Assembly (NCBI RefSeq): GCF_001941845.1 | Contig: NZ_CP018870.1 | Span: 4,718,001 to 4,782,000 of the forward strand | Length of the DNA stretch: 64,000 nt | Direction of reading: 5' to 3' | From: Streptomyces sp. TN58 | GTDB lineage: Bacteria; Actinomycetota; Actinomycetes; Streptomycetales; Streptomycetaceae | Part shown: one piece after another, positions 42,270 through 52,270 of the stretch | Layout of the letters: each line of letters begins with the position of its first letter | Numbering within the stretch: position 1 is the stretch's first letter | Notes under the pieces: generated by a model | Told to the model about the DNA's origin: nothing | Seen by the model: the letters and a program-made list of their open reading frames with translations, nothing else | Database searches by the model: none | Made by a program: the position numbers and the translations under genes

Positions 42270-43314
42270 GCTCAGCAAGACGACCACCGAGCGCGAGCCG
42301 ATCCTCCAGGTACGCAACCTGGTCAAGCACTTCCCGCTGACCCAGGGCATCCTGTTCAAGAAGCAGGTCGGCGCCGTCAAGGCCGTCGACGGCGTGTCGT
42401 TCGACCTGTACCAGGGCGAGACCCTCGGCATCGTGGGCGAGTCCGGCTGCGGCAAGTCCACGGTCGCCAAGCTCCTGATGAACCTGGAGCGGGCCACCGC
42501 CGGCGAGGTCTTCTACAAGGGCCAGGACATCACCAAGCTGTCCGGCCGCGCGCTGAAGGCCGTGCGCCGCAACATCCAGATGGTGTTCCAGGACCCGTAC
42601 ACCTCGCTGAACCCGCGCATGACGGTCGGCGACATCATCGGGGAGACCTTCGAGATCCACCCCGAGGTGGCCCCGAAGGGCGACCGGCGCCGCAAGGTCC
42701 AGGAGCTCCTGGACGTCGTGGGCCTGAACCCGGAGTACATCAACCGCTACCCGCACCAGTTCTCCGGCGGCCAGCGCCAGCGCATCGGCATCGCCCGCGG
42801 CCTCGCGCTCAACCCGGAGATCATCATCTGCGACGAGCCGGTCTCCGCGCTCGACGTGTCGGTGCAGGCGCAGGTCATCAACCTGATGGAGAAGCTGCAG
42901 GACGAGTTCAACCTGTCCTACATCTTCATCGCGCACGACCTCTCGATCGTCCGGCACATCTCGGACCGTGTCGGCGTCATGTACCTCGGCAAGATGGCCG
43001 AGATCGGCACCGACGCCGAGATCTACGAGCACCCGACGCACCCGTACACCCAGGCGCTTCTCTCGGCCGTCCCGGTCCCCGACCCGGCCGCCCGCGAGGG
43101 CCGCGAGCGCATCATCCTCACCGGAGACGTCCCGTCCCCGGCCAACCCGCCGTCGGGCTGCCGCTTCCGCACCCGCTGCTGGAAGGCCCAGGACAAGTGC
43201 TCCACCGAGGAGCCGCTGCTGGCGGTCCCGGAGCGCTTCAAGGGCCAGGACTCCCCGGCCGCGCACAACTCGGCGTGCCACTTCGCCGAGGAGAAGGCCA
43301 TCCTGGCCGTCTGA
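42262..43314 (+). CDS. Oligopeptide ABC ATPase, DppF/OppF type, operon 1
   Basis: A 350-residue partner ATPase. Walker [29 protein letters not shown], signature FSGGQRQR, Walker [13 protein letters not shown], and C-terminal [16 protein letters not shown]. Last gene of the operon and followed by a strong terminator. Together with the DppD-type protein it powers peptide import. Confidence 0.95.
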   Translation: MAELSKTTTEREPILQVRNLVKHFPLTQGILFKKQVGAVKAVDGVSFDLYQGETLGIVGESGCGKSTVAKLLMNLERATAGEVFYKGQDITKLSGRALKAVRRNIQMVFQDPYTSLNPRMTVGDIIGETFEIHPEVAPKGDRRRKVQELLDVVGLNPEYINRYPHQFSGGQRQRIGIARGLALNPEIIICDEPVSALDVSVQAQVINLMEKLQDEFNLSYIFIAHDLSIVRHISDRVGVMYLGKMAEIGTDAEIYEHPTHPYTQALLSAVPVPDPAAREGRERIILTGDVPSPANPPSGCRFRTRCWKAQDKCSTEEPLLAVPERFKGQDSPAAHNSACHFAEEKAILAV

Positions 43315-43339
43315 CCGTGTGACGTACGGGCTCTGCCCG

Positions 43340-43381
43340 ACGGCCGGTCCCCGGTGCCCCACGGCGCCGGGGACCGGCCGT
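43340..43381 (+). terminator. Terminator closing transporter operon 1
   Basis: Perfect 15-bp stem ACGGCCGGTCCCCGG / CCGGGGACCGGCCGT with a 12-nt loop, 25 bases after the last ATPase gene. Confidence 0.85.
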
Positions 43382-43463
43382 TCGCGTATACGGCGAGGTG
43401 CCCGCCCGGCCCCCCCGCGGAAACCGGTTGCGGCCCCGGCGCCGCGGGCCGGAGAGTGGCCCG

Positions 43464-44390
43464 ATGACCATCACCGTACGACCCGCCGGTCCCGGGGACG
43501 CCACCGACATCTGCGCCCTGCTCAACGCCGTGGACATGATCGAGATCGGCCGGCCCGAGACCGACCTGGCCACCGTGGAGGCCGACCTCAACGCCCCCGA
43601 CGTGGACCTGGCCACCGACTCCTGGCTCGCCTTCGAAGACGGCAGGCTCCTGGCCTACGCCCTGGTCTGGGCGGACTCCGGACCCGGCCGGGTCGACGGC
43701 GACCACTACGTCCTGCCCGGCCACCACGAGGCCGCGACGCTGCTGCTGGAACGCATGGAGGCCCGCGCCCGCGAGATCACCGGCGCGGCGGGCACCCTGA
43801 AGATCCAGCTCAACGTGAAGCCCACCATCGACCTCGGCCTCCTCGCGGACCGCGGCTACCGCACCGTCCGCCGCTACCAGGTCATGACCCGCCCGCTGTC
43901 CGCGGCGGCCGACCCCGCTCCCACCCCGCCCGCCGGACTCGTCCTGCGCCACTGCGGCGACGACGAGGCCGACCGCCACCGGGCCCACGCCCTGGTCGAG
44001 GAGACCTTCGCCGCCCACTTCGGCCATGTGGACCGTCCCTACGAGACCTGGCTGGACCACATCGAGGGCCGCGCGCTCGACTGGTCGCTGGTCTGGATAG
44101 CCAGCCTGCCCGGCGAGGGCGACGTGGCCGTACTGCTCACCCGGGACGACCGTACGAGCATGGCCTGGATCAGCCACATAGGCGTACGCCAGGACGTGCG
44201 CGGCCGGGGTGTCGGCGGCTTCCTGCTGCGCCACGGGTTCGCCGCCTACGCGGCGCGCGGCCGCGACACCATCGGCCTCGGCGTGGACACCCTCAACGCC
44301 ACCGGCGCACTCGCGCTCTACGAGGCGCACGGCATGGCCCTGCACTACGGCGTGGACGCCTGGGAGCTGGCTTTGCACCCCCAGGGGTGA
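43464..44390 (+). CDS. Tandem-GNAT acetyltransferase
   Basis: A 308-residue protein with two GNAT halves. The N-terminal one (about 1-150) has degenerate acetyl-CoA motifs; the C-terminal one (about 158-308) has the full motif A, ISHIGVRQDVRGRGVGGFLL (R-G-x-G-V/G), and motif B in LALYEAHGMALHYG. This double-domain layout resembles MshD-like and related actinobacterial acetyltransferases, but the substrate is not evident. It lies alone between the two transporter operons, with its own ribosome-binding site (GGAGAG), and an inverted repeat (TTGCACCC / GGGTGCAA) spans its stop codon. Confidence 0.85.
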   Translation: MTITVRPAGPGDATDICALLNAVDMIEIGRPETDLATVEADLNAPDVDLATDSWLAFEDGRLLAYALVWADSGPGRVDGDHYVLPGHHEAATLLLERMEARAREITGAAGTLKIQLNVKPTIDLGLLADRGYRTVRRYQVMTRPLSAAADPAPTPPAGLVLRHCGDDEADRHRAHALVEETFAAHFGHVDRPYETWLDHIEGRALDWSLVWIASLPGEGDVAVLLTRDDRTSMAWISHIGVRQDVRGRGVGGFLLRHGFAAYAARGRDTIGLGVDTLNATGALALYEAHGMALHYGVDAWELALHPQG

Positions 44391-44497
44391 CAGGGGCGCA
44401 ACGCGCGGGTGCAATCGGTCCAACCCTGCGTGTGGGGGACCGCGCATAGGGTGACATTGGCCCCTAAGTGAGTCTTGGGAGCCATAGGAGGCACTCC

Positions 44498-46126
44498 ATG
44501 CGCGGAGCCACCCACGCCAAGTGGGCCGCAGGTGCGGTGGCCGTCGCCCTCGTGGCGACGGCCTGCGGCGGCGGGAGCGACAGCGGCGGAGGCGGCGAGA
44601 CCGGGATCGTCAGCTCGTCGTGGGGTGACCCGCAGAACCCGCTGGAGCCCGCCAACACCAACGAGGTGCAGGGCGGCAAGGTCCTCGACATGCTCTTCCG
44701 CGGCCTCAAGCGCTACGACCCCAAGACCGGCGAGGCCAAGAACATGCTCGCCGAGTCCATCGAGACGACGGACAGTCAGAACTTCACCGTCACGCTGAAG
44801 GACGGCTGGAAGTTCAGCAACGACGAGCCGGTCACCGCGCAGTCCTTCGTGGACGCCTGGAACTACGGCGCCGACGTGCGCAACAAGCAGAACAACTCGC
44901 CGTTCTTCTCCGACATCGTCGGCTACGACGACGTCCACCCGGCATCCGGCGAGCCCAAGGCCAAGACGATGTCCGGGCTGGTGGTCAAGGACCCCAAGAC
45001 CTTCACCGTCGCCCTCAAGAACAAGTTCTCCACCTGGCCGGAGACCCTCGGCTACCAGGCCTTCTCCCCGCTCCCCAAGGCCTTCTTCACCGACCACACC
45101 GCCTGGCTGGACAAGCCCGTCGGCAACGGCCCGTACCTGGTGGACTCGTACAGCAAGGGCACCGGGATGAAGCTGCGCAAGTGGGACGCGTACCCCGGGG
45201 AGGACAAGGCGCAGAACGGCGGCGTGGACCTGAAGGTCTACACCGACAACAACACCGCCTACACCGACCTCATCTCCGGCAACCTCGACCTCGTCGACGA
45301 CGTCCCGGCGCAGCAGCTGAAGAACGTCAAGAACGACCTCGGCGACCGGTACATCAACCAGCCGGCCCTCATCATCCAGACGCTCACCTTCCCGCTGTAC
45401 GACCCGCAGTGGAGCAAGCCCGGCATGGAGAAGGTCCGCCAGGGCATCTCGCGGGCCGTCAACCGCGACGAGATCACCAAGCAGATCTTCCGCGAGACCC
45501 GCACCCCCGCCAAGGACTGGACCTCGCCGGCGCTCGGCGAGAAGGGCGGCTTCTCCGCCACCGCCTGCGGCGATGCCTGCGTCTACGACCCGGCCGAGGC
45601 CAAGAGGCTCATCCAGGAGGGCGGCGGACTGCCCGGCGGCAAGGTCACGCTGACCTCCAACGTGGACACCGGCTCGCACCGCGACTGGATGGACGCCGTC
45701 TGCAACAGCATCAACAACGCGCTGGGGGAGGGCCCGGTCTGCACGGTCAACCCGGTCGGCACCTTCGCCGACTTCCGCAACCAGCAGAGCAGCTACAAGC
45801 TGACCGGCCCCTTCCGCTCCGGCTGGCAGGCCGACTACCCGCTGATCCAGAACTTCCTGCAGCCGCTCTACTACACCGGGGCCTCCTCCAACTACGGCAA
45901 GTTCAGCAACAAGGAGTTCGACGCCCTCGTCAACCAGGCGAACCAGGAGAGCGACGCGGCCAAGGCGATCACCAGCTTCCAGGAGTCGGAGAAGATCCTC
46001 GCCGAGCAGATGCCGTCCATCCCGCTCTGGTACCAGAACGGCAGCGCCGGCTACTCCGAGCGCCTGGAGAACGTGGCCCTCAACCAGTTCAGCGTCCCCG
46101 TCTACGACCAGATCACCGTGGTCTGA
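44498..46126 (+). CDS. Oligopeptide-binding lipoprotein, transporter operon 2
   Basis: A 542-residue family-5 solute-binding lipoprotein; lipobox ATAC with Cys22, AGGAGG upstream of the ATG. Signature sequences: SSWGDPQNPLEPANTNEVQG, LFRGLKRYDPKTGEAKN, and LPKAFFTDHTAWLDKPVGNG. The signal peptide (MRGATHAKW) is nearly the same as that of operon 1 (MRGAKSAKW), pointing to an old duplication, but the mature parts differ widely, implying different peptide preference. A hairpin follows at 46143-46164. Confidence 0.92.
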   Translation: MRGATHAKWAAGAVAVALVATACGGGSDSGGGGETGIVSSSWGDPQNPLEPANTNEVQGGKVLDMLFRGLKRYDPKTGEAKNMLAESIETTDSQNFTVTLKDGWKFSNDEPVTAQSFVDAWNYGADVRNKQNNSPFFSDIVGYDDVHPASGEPKAKTMSGLVVKDPKTFTVALKNKFSTWPETLGYQAFSPLPKAFFTDHTAWLDKPVGNGPYLVDSYSKGTGMKLRKWDAYPGEDKAQNGGVDLKVYTDNNTAYTDLISGNLDLVDDVPAQQLKNVKNDLGDRYINQPALIIQTLTFPLYDPQWSKPGMEKVRQGISRAVNRDEITKQIFRETRTPAKDWTSPALGEKGGFSATACGDACVYDPAEAKRLIQEGGGLPGGKVTLTSNVDTGSHRDWMDAVCNSINNALGEGPVCTVNPVGTFADFRNQQSSYKLTGPFRSGWQADYPLIQNFLQPLYYTGASSNYGKFSNKEFDALVNQANQESDAAKAITSFQESEKILAEQMPSIPLWYQNGSAGYSERLENVALNQFSVPVYDQITVV

Positions 46127-46142
46127 CCCCCGCCCGGATCCC

Positions 46143-46164
46143 GGCCCCCCGCACCGCGGGGGCC
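46143..46164 (+). terminator. Intercistronic hairpin after binding-protein gene 2
   Basis: GGCCCCCCGC and GCGGGGGCC pair with one bulge, 17 bases after the stop and 32 before the permease. It mirrors the hairpin in operon 1 and probably lowers read-through to the membrane and ATPase genes. Confidence 0.55.
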
Positions 46165-46195
46165 CGCCGCGCCCGCCAACAGCATGGAGCACTCC

Positions 46196-47119
46196 ATGGG
46201 ACGTTACGTGATCCGGCGGCTGCTCCAGATGATCCCGGTGTTCATCGGCAGCACGTTCCTGATCTTCTTCATGGTGTACGCGCTCGGGGACCCGGTCGCT
46301 GCCCTCTTCGGCGACAAGGCCCCGGACCCGGCCACCGCCGCCCGCATCCGCAAGGATCTCTACCTGGACCAGCCCCTGTGGAAGCAGTACCTGCACTACA
46401 TGGGGCAGATCTTCAAGGGTGACTTCGGCACCGCCTTCAACGGACAGTCCGTCACCGAGCTGATGGCGAGCGCCTTCCCCGTGACCCTGCGCCTGACCCT
46501 CGTCGCGATCTTCTTCGAGGTCGTCATCGGTATCACCCTCGGCGTGATCAGCGGCCTGCGCCGCGGCCGGACCGTCGACACCTCCGTACTCGTCCTGACC
46601 CTCGTGGTCATCTCGGTGCCCACCTTCGTGACCGGCTACCTGCTGCAGTTCCTCTTCGGCGTCAAATGGGGCTGGGTACGGCCCACGGTCTCCCCCGACG
46701 CACCCCTGAACGAGCTGATCCTGCCCGGCATCGTCCTCGCCCTGGTCTCCCTCGCCTACGTGACACGCCTGTCCCGCACCTCCATCGCCGAGAACGTCAA
46801 GGCCGACTACGTCCGCACCGCCACCGCCAAGGGACTGCCCCGCCACCGGGTCGTCACCCGCCACCTGCTGCGCAACTCCCTGATCCCGGTGGTCACCTTC
46901 ATCGGCACCGACATCGGCGCCCTGATGGGCGGCGCCATCGTCACCGAGCGGATCTTCAACATCCACGGTGTCGGCTACCAGCTCTACCAGGGCATCCTGC
47001 GCAACAACTCGCCCACGGTCGTCGGCTTCGTGACCATCCTCGTCATCGTCTTCCTGCTGGCGAACCTGCTCGTCGACCTGCTCTACGCGGTCCTGGACCC
47101 GAGGATCCGCTATGCCTGA
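46196..47119 (+). CDS. Oligopeptide ABC permease, DppB/OppB type, operon 2
   Basis: A 307-residue, six-segment permease beginning RYVIRRLLQMIPVFIGSTFL. EAA loop: NVKADYVRTATAKGLPRHRV followed by LRNSLIPVVTFIG. GGAGC lies about 6 bases before the ATG at 46196. It overlaps the next gene by 8 bases, so the permeases are made together. Confidence 0.95.
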   Translation: MGRYVIRRLLQMIPVFIGSTFLIFFMVYALGDPVAALFGDKAPDPATAARIRKDLYLDQPLWKQYLHYMGQIFKGDFGTAFNGQSVTELMASAFPVTLRLTLVAIFFEVVIGITLGVISGLRRGRTVDTSVLVLTLVVISVPTFVTGYLLQFLFGVKWGWVRPTVSPDAPLNELILPGIVLALVSLAYVTRLSRTSIAENVKADYVRTATAKGLPRHRVVTRHLLRNSLIPVVTFIGTDIGALMGGAIVTERIFNIHGVGYQLYQGILRNNSPTVVGFVTILVIVFLLANLLVDLLYAVLDPRIRYA

Positions 47120-48131
47120 TCCCGAGCGCCCCGAACCCGCCGGCTACGACCCGGTCGGCCCCCGCCCCAAGGAGGCGGTCTCACCCACGGGCCAAGGGGG
47201 ACCCATGGATCTCGCACTGGACGAGGCGGAAAGCGTCGAAGGCATCGAGAAGACCGCCGGACCGGGCGCTTCCGGCCCCCGCGAGCGGCCCCGCTCCCTG
47301 TGGTCCGACGCCTGGCACCAACTGCGCCGCAACCCCGTCTTCATCGTCTCCGCGGCCCTGATCCTCTTCCTGGTCGTCATCGCGATCTGGCCGCAGCTCA
47401 TCGCGAGCGGCGACCCCCTCCAGTGCGACCTCTCCAAGTCCCAGCAAGGCTCCGAGCCCGGCCACCCCTTCGGCTACGACACCCAGGGCTGCGACGTCTA
47501 CACCCGCACCGTCCACGGGGCCCGCGCCTCCATCACCGTCGGCGTCTGCGCCACCCTCGGCGCCGCCCTCCTCGGCTCCGCCCTCGGCGGCCTCGCCGGC
47601 TTCTTCGGCGGCTGGGGCGACTCCCTGCTCTCCCGGGTCGCCGACATCTTCTTCGGCATCCCGGTCGTCCTCGGCGGCCTGGTCTTCCTGTCCGTCGTCA
47701 CCAGCACCACCGTCTGGCCCGTGGTCGGCTTCATCGTGCTCCTGGGCTGGCCGCAGATCGCCCGCATCGCCCGCGGCTCGGTGATCACCGCGAAACAGAA
47801 CGACTACGTCCAGGCCGCCCGGGCCCTCGGCGCCGGCAACGCCCGCATGCTGATGCGGCACGTGGCGCCCAACGCCGTCGCCCCCGTCATCGTCGTCGCC
47901 ACGATCGCGCTCGGCACGTACATCGCGCTGGAGGCGACCTTGTCCTTCCTCGGCGTCGGCCTGCGCCCGCCCACCGTCTCCTGGGGCATCGACATCTCCA
48001 ACGCGGCCTCGCAGATCCGCAACGCCCCGCACATGCTGCTCTGGCCGGCCGGCGCGCTCAGCATCACGGTGCTCGCCTTCATCATGCTCGGCGACGCGGT
48101 GCGCGACGCCCTCGACCCCAAGCTGCGCTGA
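47112..48131 (+). CDS. Oligopeptide ABC permease, DppC/OppC type, operon 2
   Basis: A 339-residue permease with a longer cytoplasmic N-terminus (about 60 residues, acidic and Pro-rich) than its operon 1 counterpart. First membrane segment VFIVSAALILFLVVIAIW; OppC block HPFGYDTQGCDVYTRTVHGA, where the two Cys residues in the extracellular loop (QCDLS and QGCDVY) may form a disulfide; EAA loop KQNDYVQAARALGAGNARML and HVAPNAVAPVIV. Confidence 0.93.
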   Translation: MPDPERPEPAGYDPVGPRPKEAVSPTGQGGPMDLALDEAESVEGIEKTAGPGASGPRERPRSLWSDAWHQLRRNPVFIVSAALILFLVVIAIWPQLIASGDPLQCDLSKSQQGSEPGHPFGYDTQGCDVYTRTVHGARASITVGVCATLGAALLGSALGGLAGFFGGWGDSLLSRVADIFFGIPVVLGGLVFLSVVTSTTVWPVVGFIVLLGWPQIARIARGSVITAKQNDYVQAARALGAGNARMLMRHVAPNAVAPVIVVATIALGTYIALEATLSFLGVGLRPPTVSWGIDISNAASQIRNAPHMLLWPAGALSITVLAFIMLGDAVRDALDPKLR

Positions 48132-48143
48132 GGAGCCCCGCAC

Positions 48144-49127
48144 ATGCTGCTCGAAGTCCGCGACCTGCACGTGGAGTTCACAACGCGCGACGGAGTCGCG
48201 AAGGCGGTCAACGGAGTCCACTACTCGGTCGCCGAGGGCGAGACGCTGGCCGTCCTCGGCGAGTCCGGCTCCGGCAAGTCGGTGACCGCCCAGGCCGTGA
48301 TGGGGATCCTGGACGTGCCGCCGGGCCGGATCGCCGGCGGCGAGATCCTTTTCAAGGGCCGCGACCTGCTGAAGATGAAGGAGGACGAACGGCGCAGGAT
48401 CCGCGGCGCCGAGATGGCGATGATCTTCCAGGACGCGCTGTCCGCCCTGAACCCGGTGCTGACCGTCGGCGCCCAGCTCGGCGAGATGTACGAGGTCCAC
48501 CGCGGCACCTCCCGCAAGGAGGCCCGGGCCAAGGCCGTCGAGCTGATGGACCGGGTGCGGATCCCGGCGGCGAAACAGCGGGTGGGGGACTACCCGCACC
48601 AGTTCTCCGGCGGCATGCGCCAGCGCATCATGATCGCCATGGCGCTGGCCCTGGAGCCCTCGCTGATCATCGCGGACGAGCCGACCACCGCCCTGGACGT
48701 CACCGTCCAGGCGCAGGTGATGGACCTGCTGGCCGAGCTCCGGCGGGAGCTCAACATGGGCCTCATCCTGATCACCCACGACCTCGGCGTCGTCGCCGAC
48801 GTGGCCGACAAGATCGCCGTCATGTACGCGGGCCGGATCGTCGAGGCGGCCCCCGTCCACGAGATCTACAAGGCGCCCGCCCACCCGTACACGCGCGGCC
48901 TGCTGGACTCCATCCCGCGCCTGGACCAGAAGGGCCAGGAGCTGTACGCGATCAAGGGCCTGCCGCCCAACCTCCTGCGCATCCCGCCCGGCTGCGCCTT
49001 CAACCCGCGCTGCCCGATGGCGCGGGAGGTGTGCCGCAGCGACGTCCCGCCGCTGTACCCGGTGACGGAGTCGCCCGTACCGCGGGCCAGCGCCTGCCAC
49101 TTCTGGAAGGAGTGCCTCCATGGCTGA
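48144..49127 (+). CDS. Oligopeptide ABC ATPase, DppD/OppD type, operon 2
   Basis: A 327-residue ATPase close to the operon 1 DppD-type protein but starting directly at the fold ([17 protein letters not shown]). Walker [21 protein letters not shown], signature FSGGMRQR, Walker [14 protein letters not shown]-terminal Cys motif [21 protein letters not shown] lies upstream. Overlaps the following gene by 8 bases. Confidence 0.95.
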   Translation: MLLEVRDLHVEFTTRDGVAKAVNGVHYSVAEGETLAVLGESGSGKSVTAQAVMGILDVPPGRIAGGEILFKGRDLLKMKEDERRRIRGAEMAMIFQDALSALNPVLTVGAQLGEMYEVHRGTSRKEARAKAVELMDRVRIPAAKQRVGDYPHQFSGGMRQRIMIAMALALEPSLIIADEPTTALDVTVQAQVMDLLAELRRELNMGLILITHDLGVVADVADKIAVMYAGRIVEAAPVHEIYKAPAHPYTRGLLDSIPRLDQKGQELYAIKGLPPNLLRIPPGCAFNPRCPMAREVCRSDVPPLYPVTESPVPRASACHFWKECLHG

Positions 49128-50184
49128 GCCCCTCCTCGAAGTGAAGGACCTGGCCAAGCACTACCCGCTCACCCGGGGCATCCTCTTCAAGCGCCAGGTC
49201 GGCGCGGTCAAGGCCGTCGACGGGGTCTCCTTCGACCTGCGCGCCGGCGAGACGCTGGGCATCGTGGGCGAGTCCGGCTGCGGCAAGTCCACCGTGGCCA
49301 AGATGCTGGTCAACCTGGAGCGTCCGACCGGGGGCTCGATCGCGTACAAGGGCGAGGACATCAGCCGGCTGTCGGCCCGCGCCCTGAAGGCCGTACGCCG
49401 CAACATCCAGATGGTGTTCCAGGACCCGTACACCTCGCTGAACCCGCGCATGACGGTCGGCGACATCATCGGGGAGCCGTACGAGATCCACCCCGAGGTG
49501 GCACCCAAGGGCTCGCGCCGCGGCCGCGTCCAGGAGCTGCTGGACGTCGTGGGCCTGAACCCGGAGTACATCAACCGCTACCCGCACCAGTTCTCAGGCG
49601 GCCAGCGCCAGCGCATCGGCATCGCCCGCGGCCTGGCCCTCCAGCCCGAGATCATCGTCGCCGACGAGCCGGTGTCCGCCCTGGACGTCTCCGTGCAGGC
49701 GCAGGTCGTCAACCTGCTGGAGAAGCTCCAGGACGAGTTCGGCCTGTCCTACGTGTTCATCGCGCACGACCTCTCGATCGTCCGGCACATCTCCGACCGC
49801 GTCGGTGTCATGTACCTCGGCCGCATCGTCGAGATCGGCACCGACGCCGAGATCTACGAGCACCCGACCCACCCGTACACGCAGGCGCTGCTTTCGGCCG
49901 TGCCGGTCCCCGACCCGCAGGCCCGCGCCCACCGCGAGCGGATCATCCTCTCCGGCGACGTCCCGTCCCCGGCCGACCCGCCGTCGGGCTGCCGCTTCCG
50001 CACCCGCTGCTGGAAGGCCCGGGAGCGCTGCGCGACGGAGGTCCCGCTGCTCGCGGTCCCGGAGGCCTTCCCCTCCGGTCCGGCGGCACATCCCTCGGCG
50101 TGTCACTTCGCGGCGGAGAAGCGGGTGGTCCCGCACGTGCCGCCGGAGGAGGCCGACCGGACCGGAGGGCCGCACAAGGACTGA
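49120..50184 (+). CDS. Oligopeptide ABC ATPase, DppF/OppF type, operon 2
   Basis: A 354-residue ATPase, very similar to the operon 1 DppF-type protein over its whole length (shared [51 protein letters not shown]). Walker A GESGCGKS, Walker [13 protein letters not shown]. The final 25 residues (acidic, ending GGPHKD) are its own. The two ATPase pairs are much more alike than the binding proteins, as expected if specificity diverged after duplication. Confidence 0.95.
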   Translation: MAEPLLEVKDLAKHYPLTRGILFKRQVGAVKAVDGVSFDLRAGETLGIVGESGCGKSTVAKMLVNLERPTGGSIAYKGEDISRLSARALKAVRRNIQMVFQDPYTSLNPRMTVGDIIGEPYEIHPEVAPKGSRRGRVQELLDVVGLNPEYINRYPHQFSGGQRQRIGIARGLALQPEIIVADEPVSALDVSVQAQVVNLLEKLQDEFGLSYVFIAHDLSIVRHISDRVGVMYLGRIVEIGTDAEIYEHPTHPYTQALLSAVPVPDPQARAHRERIILSGDVPSPADPPSGCRFRTRCWKARERCATEVPLLAVPEAFPSGPAAHPSACHFAAEKRVVPHVPPEEADRTGGPHKD

Positions 50185-50348
50185 GACGCCCACCCCGCCG
50201 ACCGATGATTTCCGGCCACCCGTGGTGTTCCGCTTGCGGAGCCGGGAGCGGTTCCCCAACTCGGTTTACATCCAGGCAACTTGACCGTTTCTGCCCCGAG
50301 ATCTGGGGCATGCAGGCTGGGTGGCGTGCGGCCGTGCGGGTGCCGACA

Positions 50349-50382
50349 GCCGGCCGGGGGGCGTGTACGCCCCCCGGCCGGC
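50349..50382 (+). terminator. Terminator after transporter operon 2
   Basis: Perfect 15-bp stem GCCGGCCGGGGGGCG / CGCCCCCCGGCCGGC with a 4-nt loop. The interval 50185-50544 holds no supported gene; a -10-like TATGAT at 50460-50465 may belong to the next gene. Confidence 0.75.
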
Positions 50383-50544
50383 CTCTGCGTGACCCCGCAC
50401 GTGCGCGGCATGCGCCCCTTGTGCTGCCGGATTTCGATCGATGCGCTGGTACGGAAAGTTATGATCCGTAGCGCACGGTGGGTATGACTCCTGCCGAGCA
50501 CGATTACGCGTACCGATGTCCGCTCGACGTGGAGGTGAAACGCC

Positions 50545-50739
50545 GTGGCACTCTCGATCTCTGCCGTGGTGCTGCTGGCGATCATCGTTTTCCTGCTGGT
50601 CCGCCGTGCGGGCCTGAAGGCGGGACACGCGGTGGTCTGTGTGCTTCTCGGCTTCTACCTGGCGAGTTCCACCATCGCCCCGACCCTCAGCCAGCTCACC
50701 TCGAACGTGGCGAGCATGATCAGCGGCATCAAGTTCTGA
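50545..50739 (+). CDS. Small two-segment membrane protein
   Basis: A 64-residue protein with GTG start preceded by GGAGGTG. Two hydrophobic stretches: [15 protein letters not shown] (about 4-19) and [19 protein letters not shown] (about 27-45), joined by a basic loop RRAGLK, so both ends should face outward. The tail has [15 protein letters not shown]. It has the look of a conserved short streptomycete protein, and its good codon use and ribosome-binding site support it; function unknown. Confidence 0.75.
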   Translation: MALSISAVVLLAIIVFLLVRRAGLKAGHAVVCVLLGFYLASSTIAPTLSQLTSNVASMISGIKF

Positions 50740-50788
50740 GGGGGCGGGCAGGCCGGGTCCGGCGCGGGACACCCCCTACGCTAGGGCC

Positions 50789-51685
50789 ATGAACGGTCTT
50801 CCCGCCCGTCGTCTACTCTTCGTGCACGCGCACCCCGACGACGAGTCGATCAACAACGGCGTCACCATGGCCAAGTACGCGGCCCAGGGCGCCCACGTCG
50901 CGTTGGTGACCTGCACCCTGGGCGAGGAGGGCGAGGTCATCCCGCCCGCCCTCGGCCACCTGACGGCCGACCGCGACGACACCCTGGGCGCCCACCGGAT
51001 CGGCGAGCTCGCCGCCGCCATGGCCGAACTGGGCGTCCACGACCACCGGTTCCTCGGCGGCCCCGGCCGCTACCGCGACTCCGGGATGATGGGCGCCCCG
51101 CAGAACCACCGTCCGGAGGCCTTCTGGTCCGCCGACGTGGACGAGGCCGCCGCGTACCTCGTGGAGGTCATCCGGGAGCTGCGGCCGCAGGTGCTCGTCA
51201 CCTACGACCCGGACGGCGGCTACGGGCACCCGGACCACATCCAGGCCCACCGCGTCGCCATGCGCGCCGCCGAACTGGCCGCGGAGAAGGCCTACCGGCG
51301 CGACCTCGGGGAGCCCCACACGATCGGGAAGATCTACTGGAACCGCGTCCCGCTCTCGGTGGTCGAGGAGGGCTTCGCCCGGCTGAGCGCCGCCGCGGAC
51401 GGGGTGCCCTTCCCGGGGCTGGCCTCGCCCCGGGACGTACCGGGGGTCGTGGACGATGCGCGGATCACCGCCGAGATCGACGCCGACGAGGCCCTTGTGG
51501 CGGCCAAGGCGGCCGCCATGCGGGCCCACGCCACCCAGATCGCCGTGGACGGGCCCTTCTTCGCCCTCTCCAACGACCTGGCGCAGCCGCTGTTCGGGCG
51601 CGAGTACTACGAACTGGTCGAGGGCCGGCCGGGCGTCGCGGCGGGCGAGCGCGAACACGACCTCTTCGCGGGGGTGGACGCGTGA
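50789..51685 (+). CDS. mshB: N-acetyl-glucosaminyl-inositol deacetylase MshB (mycothiol synthesis)
   Basis: A 298-residue zinc deacetylase of the PIG-L/LmbE family. It removes the acetyl group from GlcNAc-inositol in the second enzymatic step of mycothiol synthesis. Zinc site: HAHPDDE (His15, Asp18) and the [13 protein letters not shown] block (His147, His150). The family member Mca, which acts on mycothiol conjugates, is an alternative, but the length, the [12 protein letters not shown] segment and synteny favour MshB. The stop overlaps the next start (GTGA), so DUF6113 is coupled to it. Confidence 0.92.
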   Translation: MNGLPARRLLFVHAHPDDESINNGVTMAKYAAQGAHVALVTCTLGEEGEVIPPALGHLTADRDDTLGAHRIGELAAAMAELGVHDHRFLGGPGRYRDSGMMGAPQNHRPEAFWSADVDEAAAYLVEVIRELRPQVLVTYDPDGGYGHPDHIQAHRVAMRAAELAAEKAYRRDLGEPHTIGKIYWNRVPLSVVEEGFARLSAAADGVPFPGLASPRDVPGVVDDARITAEIDADEALVAAKAAAMRAHATQIAVDGPFFALSNDLAQPLFGREYYELVEGRPGVAAGEREHDLFAGVDA

Positions 51686-52065
51686 GGGGCACCCTGTCGG
51701 CGGGACGGATCGCCGGCTGCCTCGGCCTGCTGGTGCTGGGCGCGCTGACCGGCGCGGCCGGCTGGCTGGTCGTCGACCTGTGGTTCCCCGGCGGGCTGCT
51801 GCTCGCGCTGCTGGCCCTCCTCGGGCTGTTCCTCGGCGGCCGGCTCGCCCTCGGGACCGGCCTGGGGATCGGCGGCGGCGCGGTCGGCTGGTTCCTCACC
51901 TATGTGATGCTCAGCCTCCCGCGCCCCGAGGGGGACTTCATCCTCAGTTCGTCCGGAATCGGTATGTACGCCTACCTTTTGGGCGGAGCGGCGCTGGCTG
52001 TGATGTGCGCCACGGTCACGCTTCCCCCCGACCGGCCGGTTTCGGCCTCCCGGCCCGTCAAGTGA
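51682..52065 (+). CDS. DUF6113 membrane protein
   Basis: A 127-residue protein with four hydrophobic segments (about 10-30, 36-56, 60-78 and 94-112) and a Pro-rich C-terminus. Translationally coupled to mshB by a 4-base GTGA overlap, an arrangement I know for DUF6113 proteins in Streptomyces. Function unknown; the link to mycothiol is only positional. Confidence 0.8.
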   Translation: MRGTLSAGRIAGCLGLLVLGALTGAAGWLVVDLWFPGGLLLALLALLGLFLGGRLALGTGLGIGGGAVGWFLTYVMLSLPRPEGDFILSSSGIGMYAYLLGGAALAVMCATVTLPPDRPVSASRPVK

Positions 52066-52270
52066 CATGGTGTCGGACCTCGTAGGGAGTCCGGCGGACC
52101 GGTGCACGCGGGGTCTCTCGTGGCGCTTCAGGGGGGTTTGAGGGCCCCCAAGGGGAACCCCTGATTCCAGGCCGTCAGTTGCGCGCGGGCGGCGGCCAGT
52201 ATGGTGGACGGGCCGCCGAGCTGCCCGCGCACGGTATGACGGGCGGCGGAGCCAACCGGGAGAACCTGCC

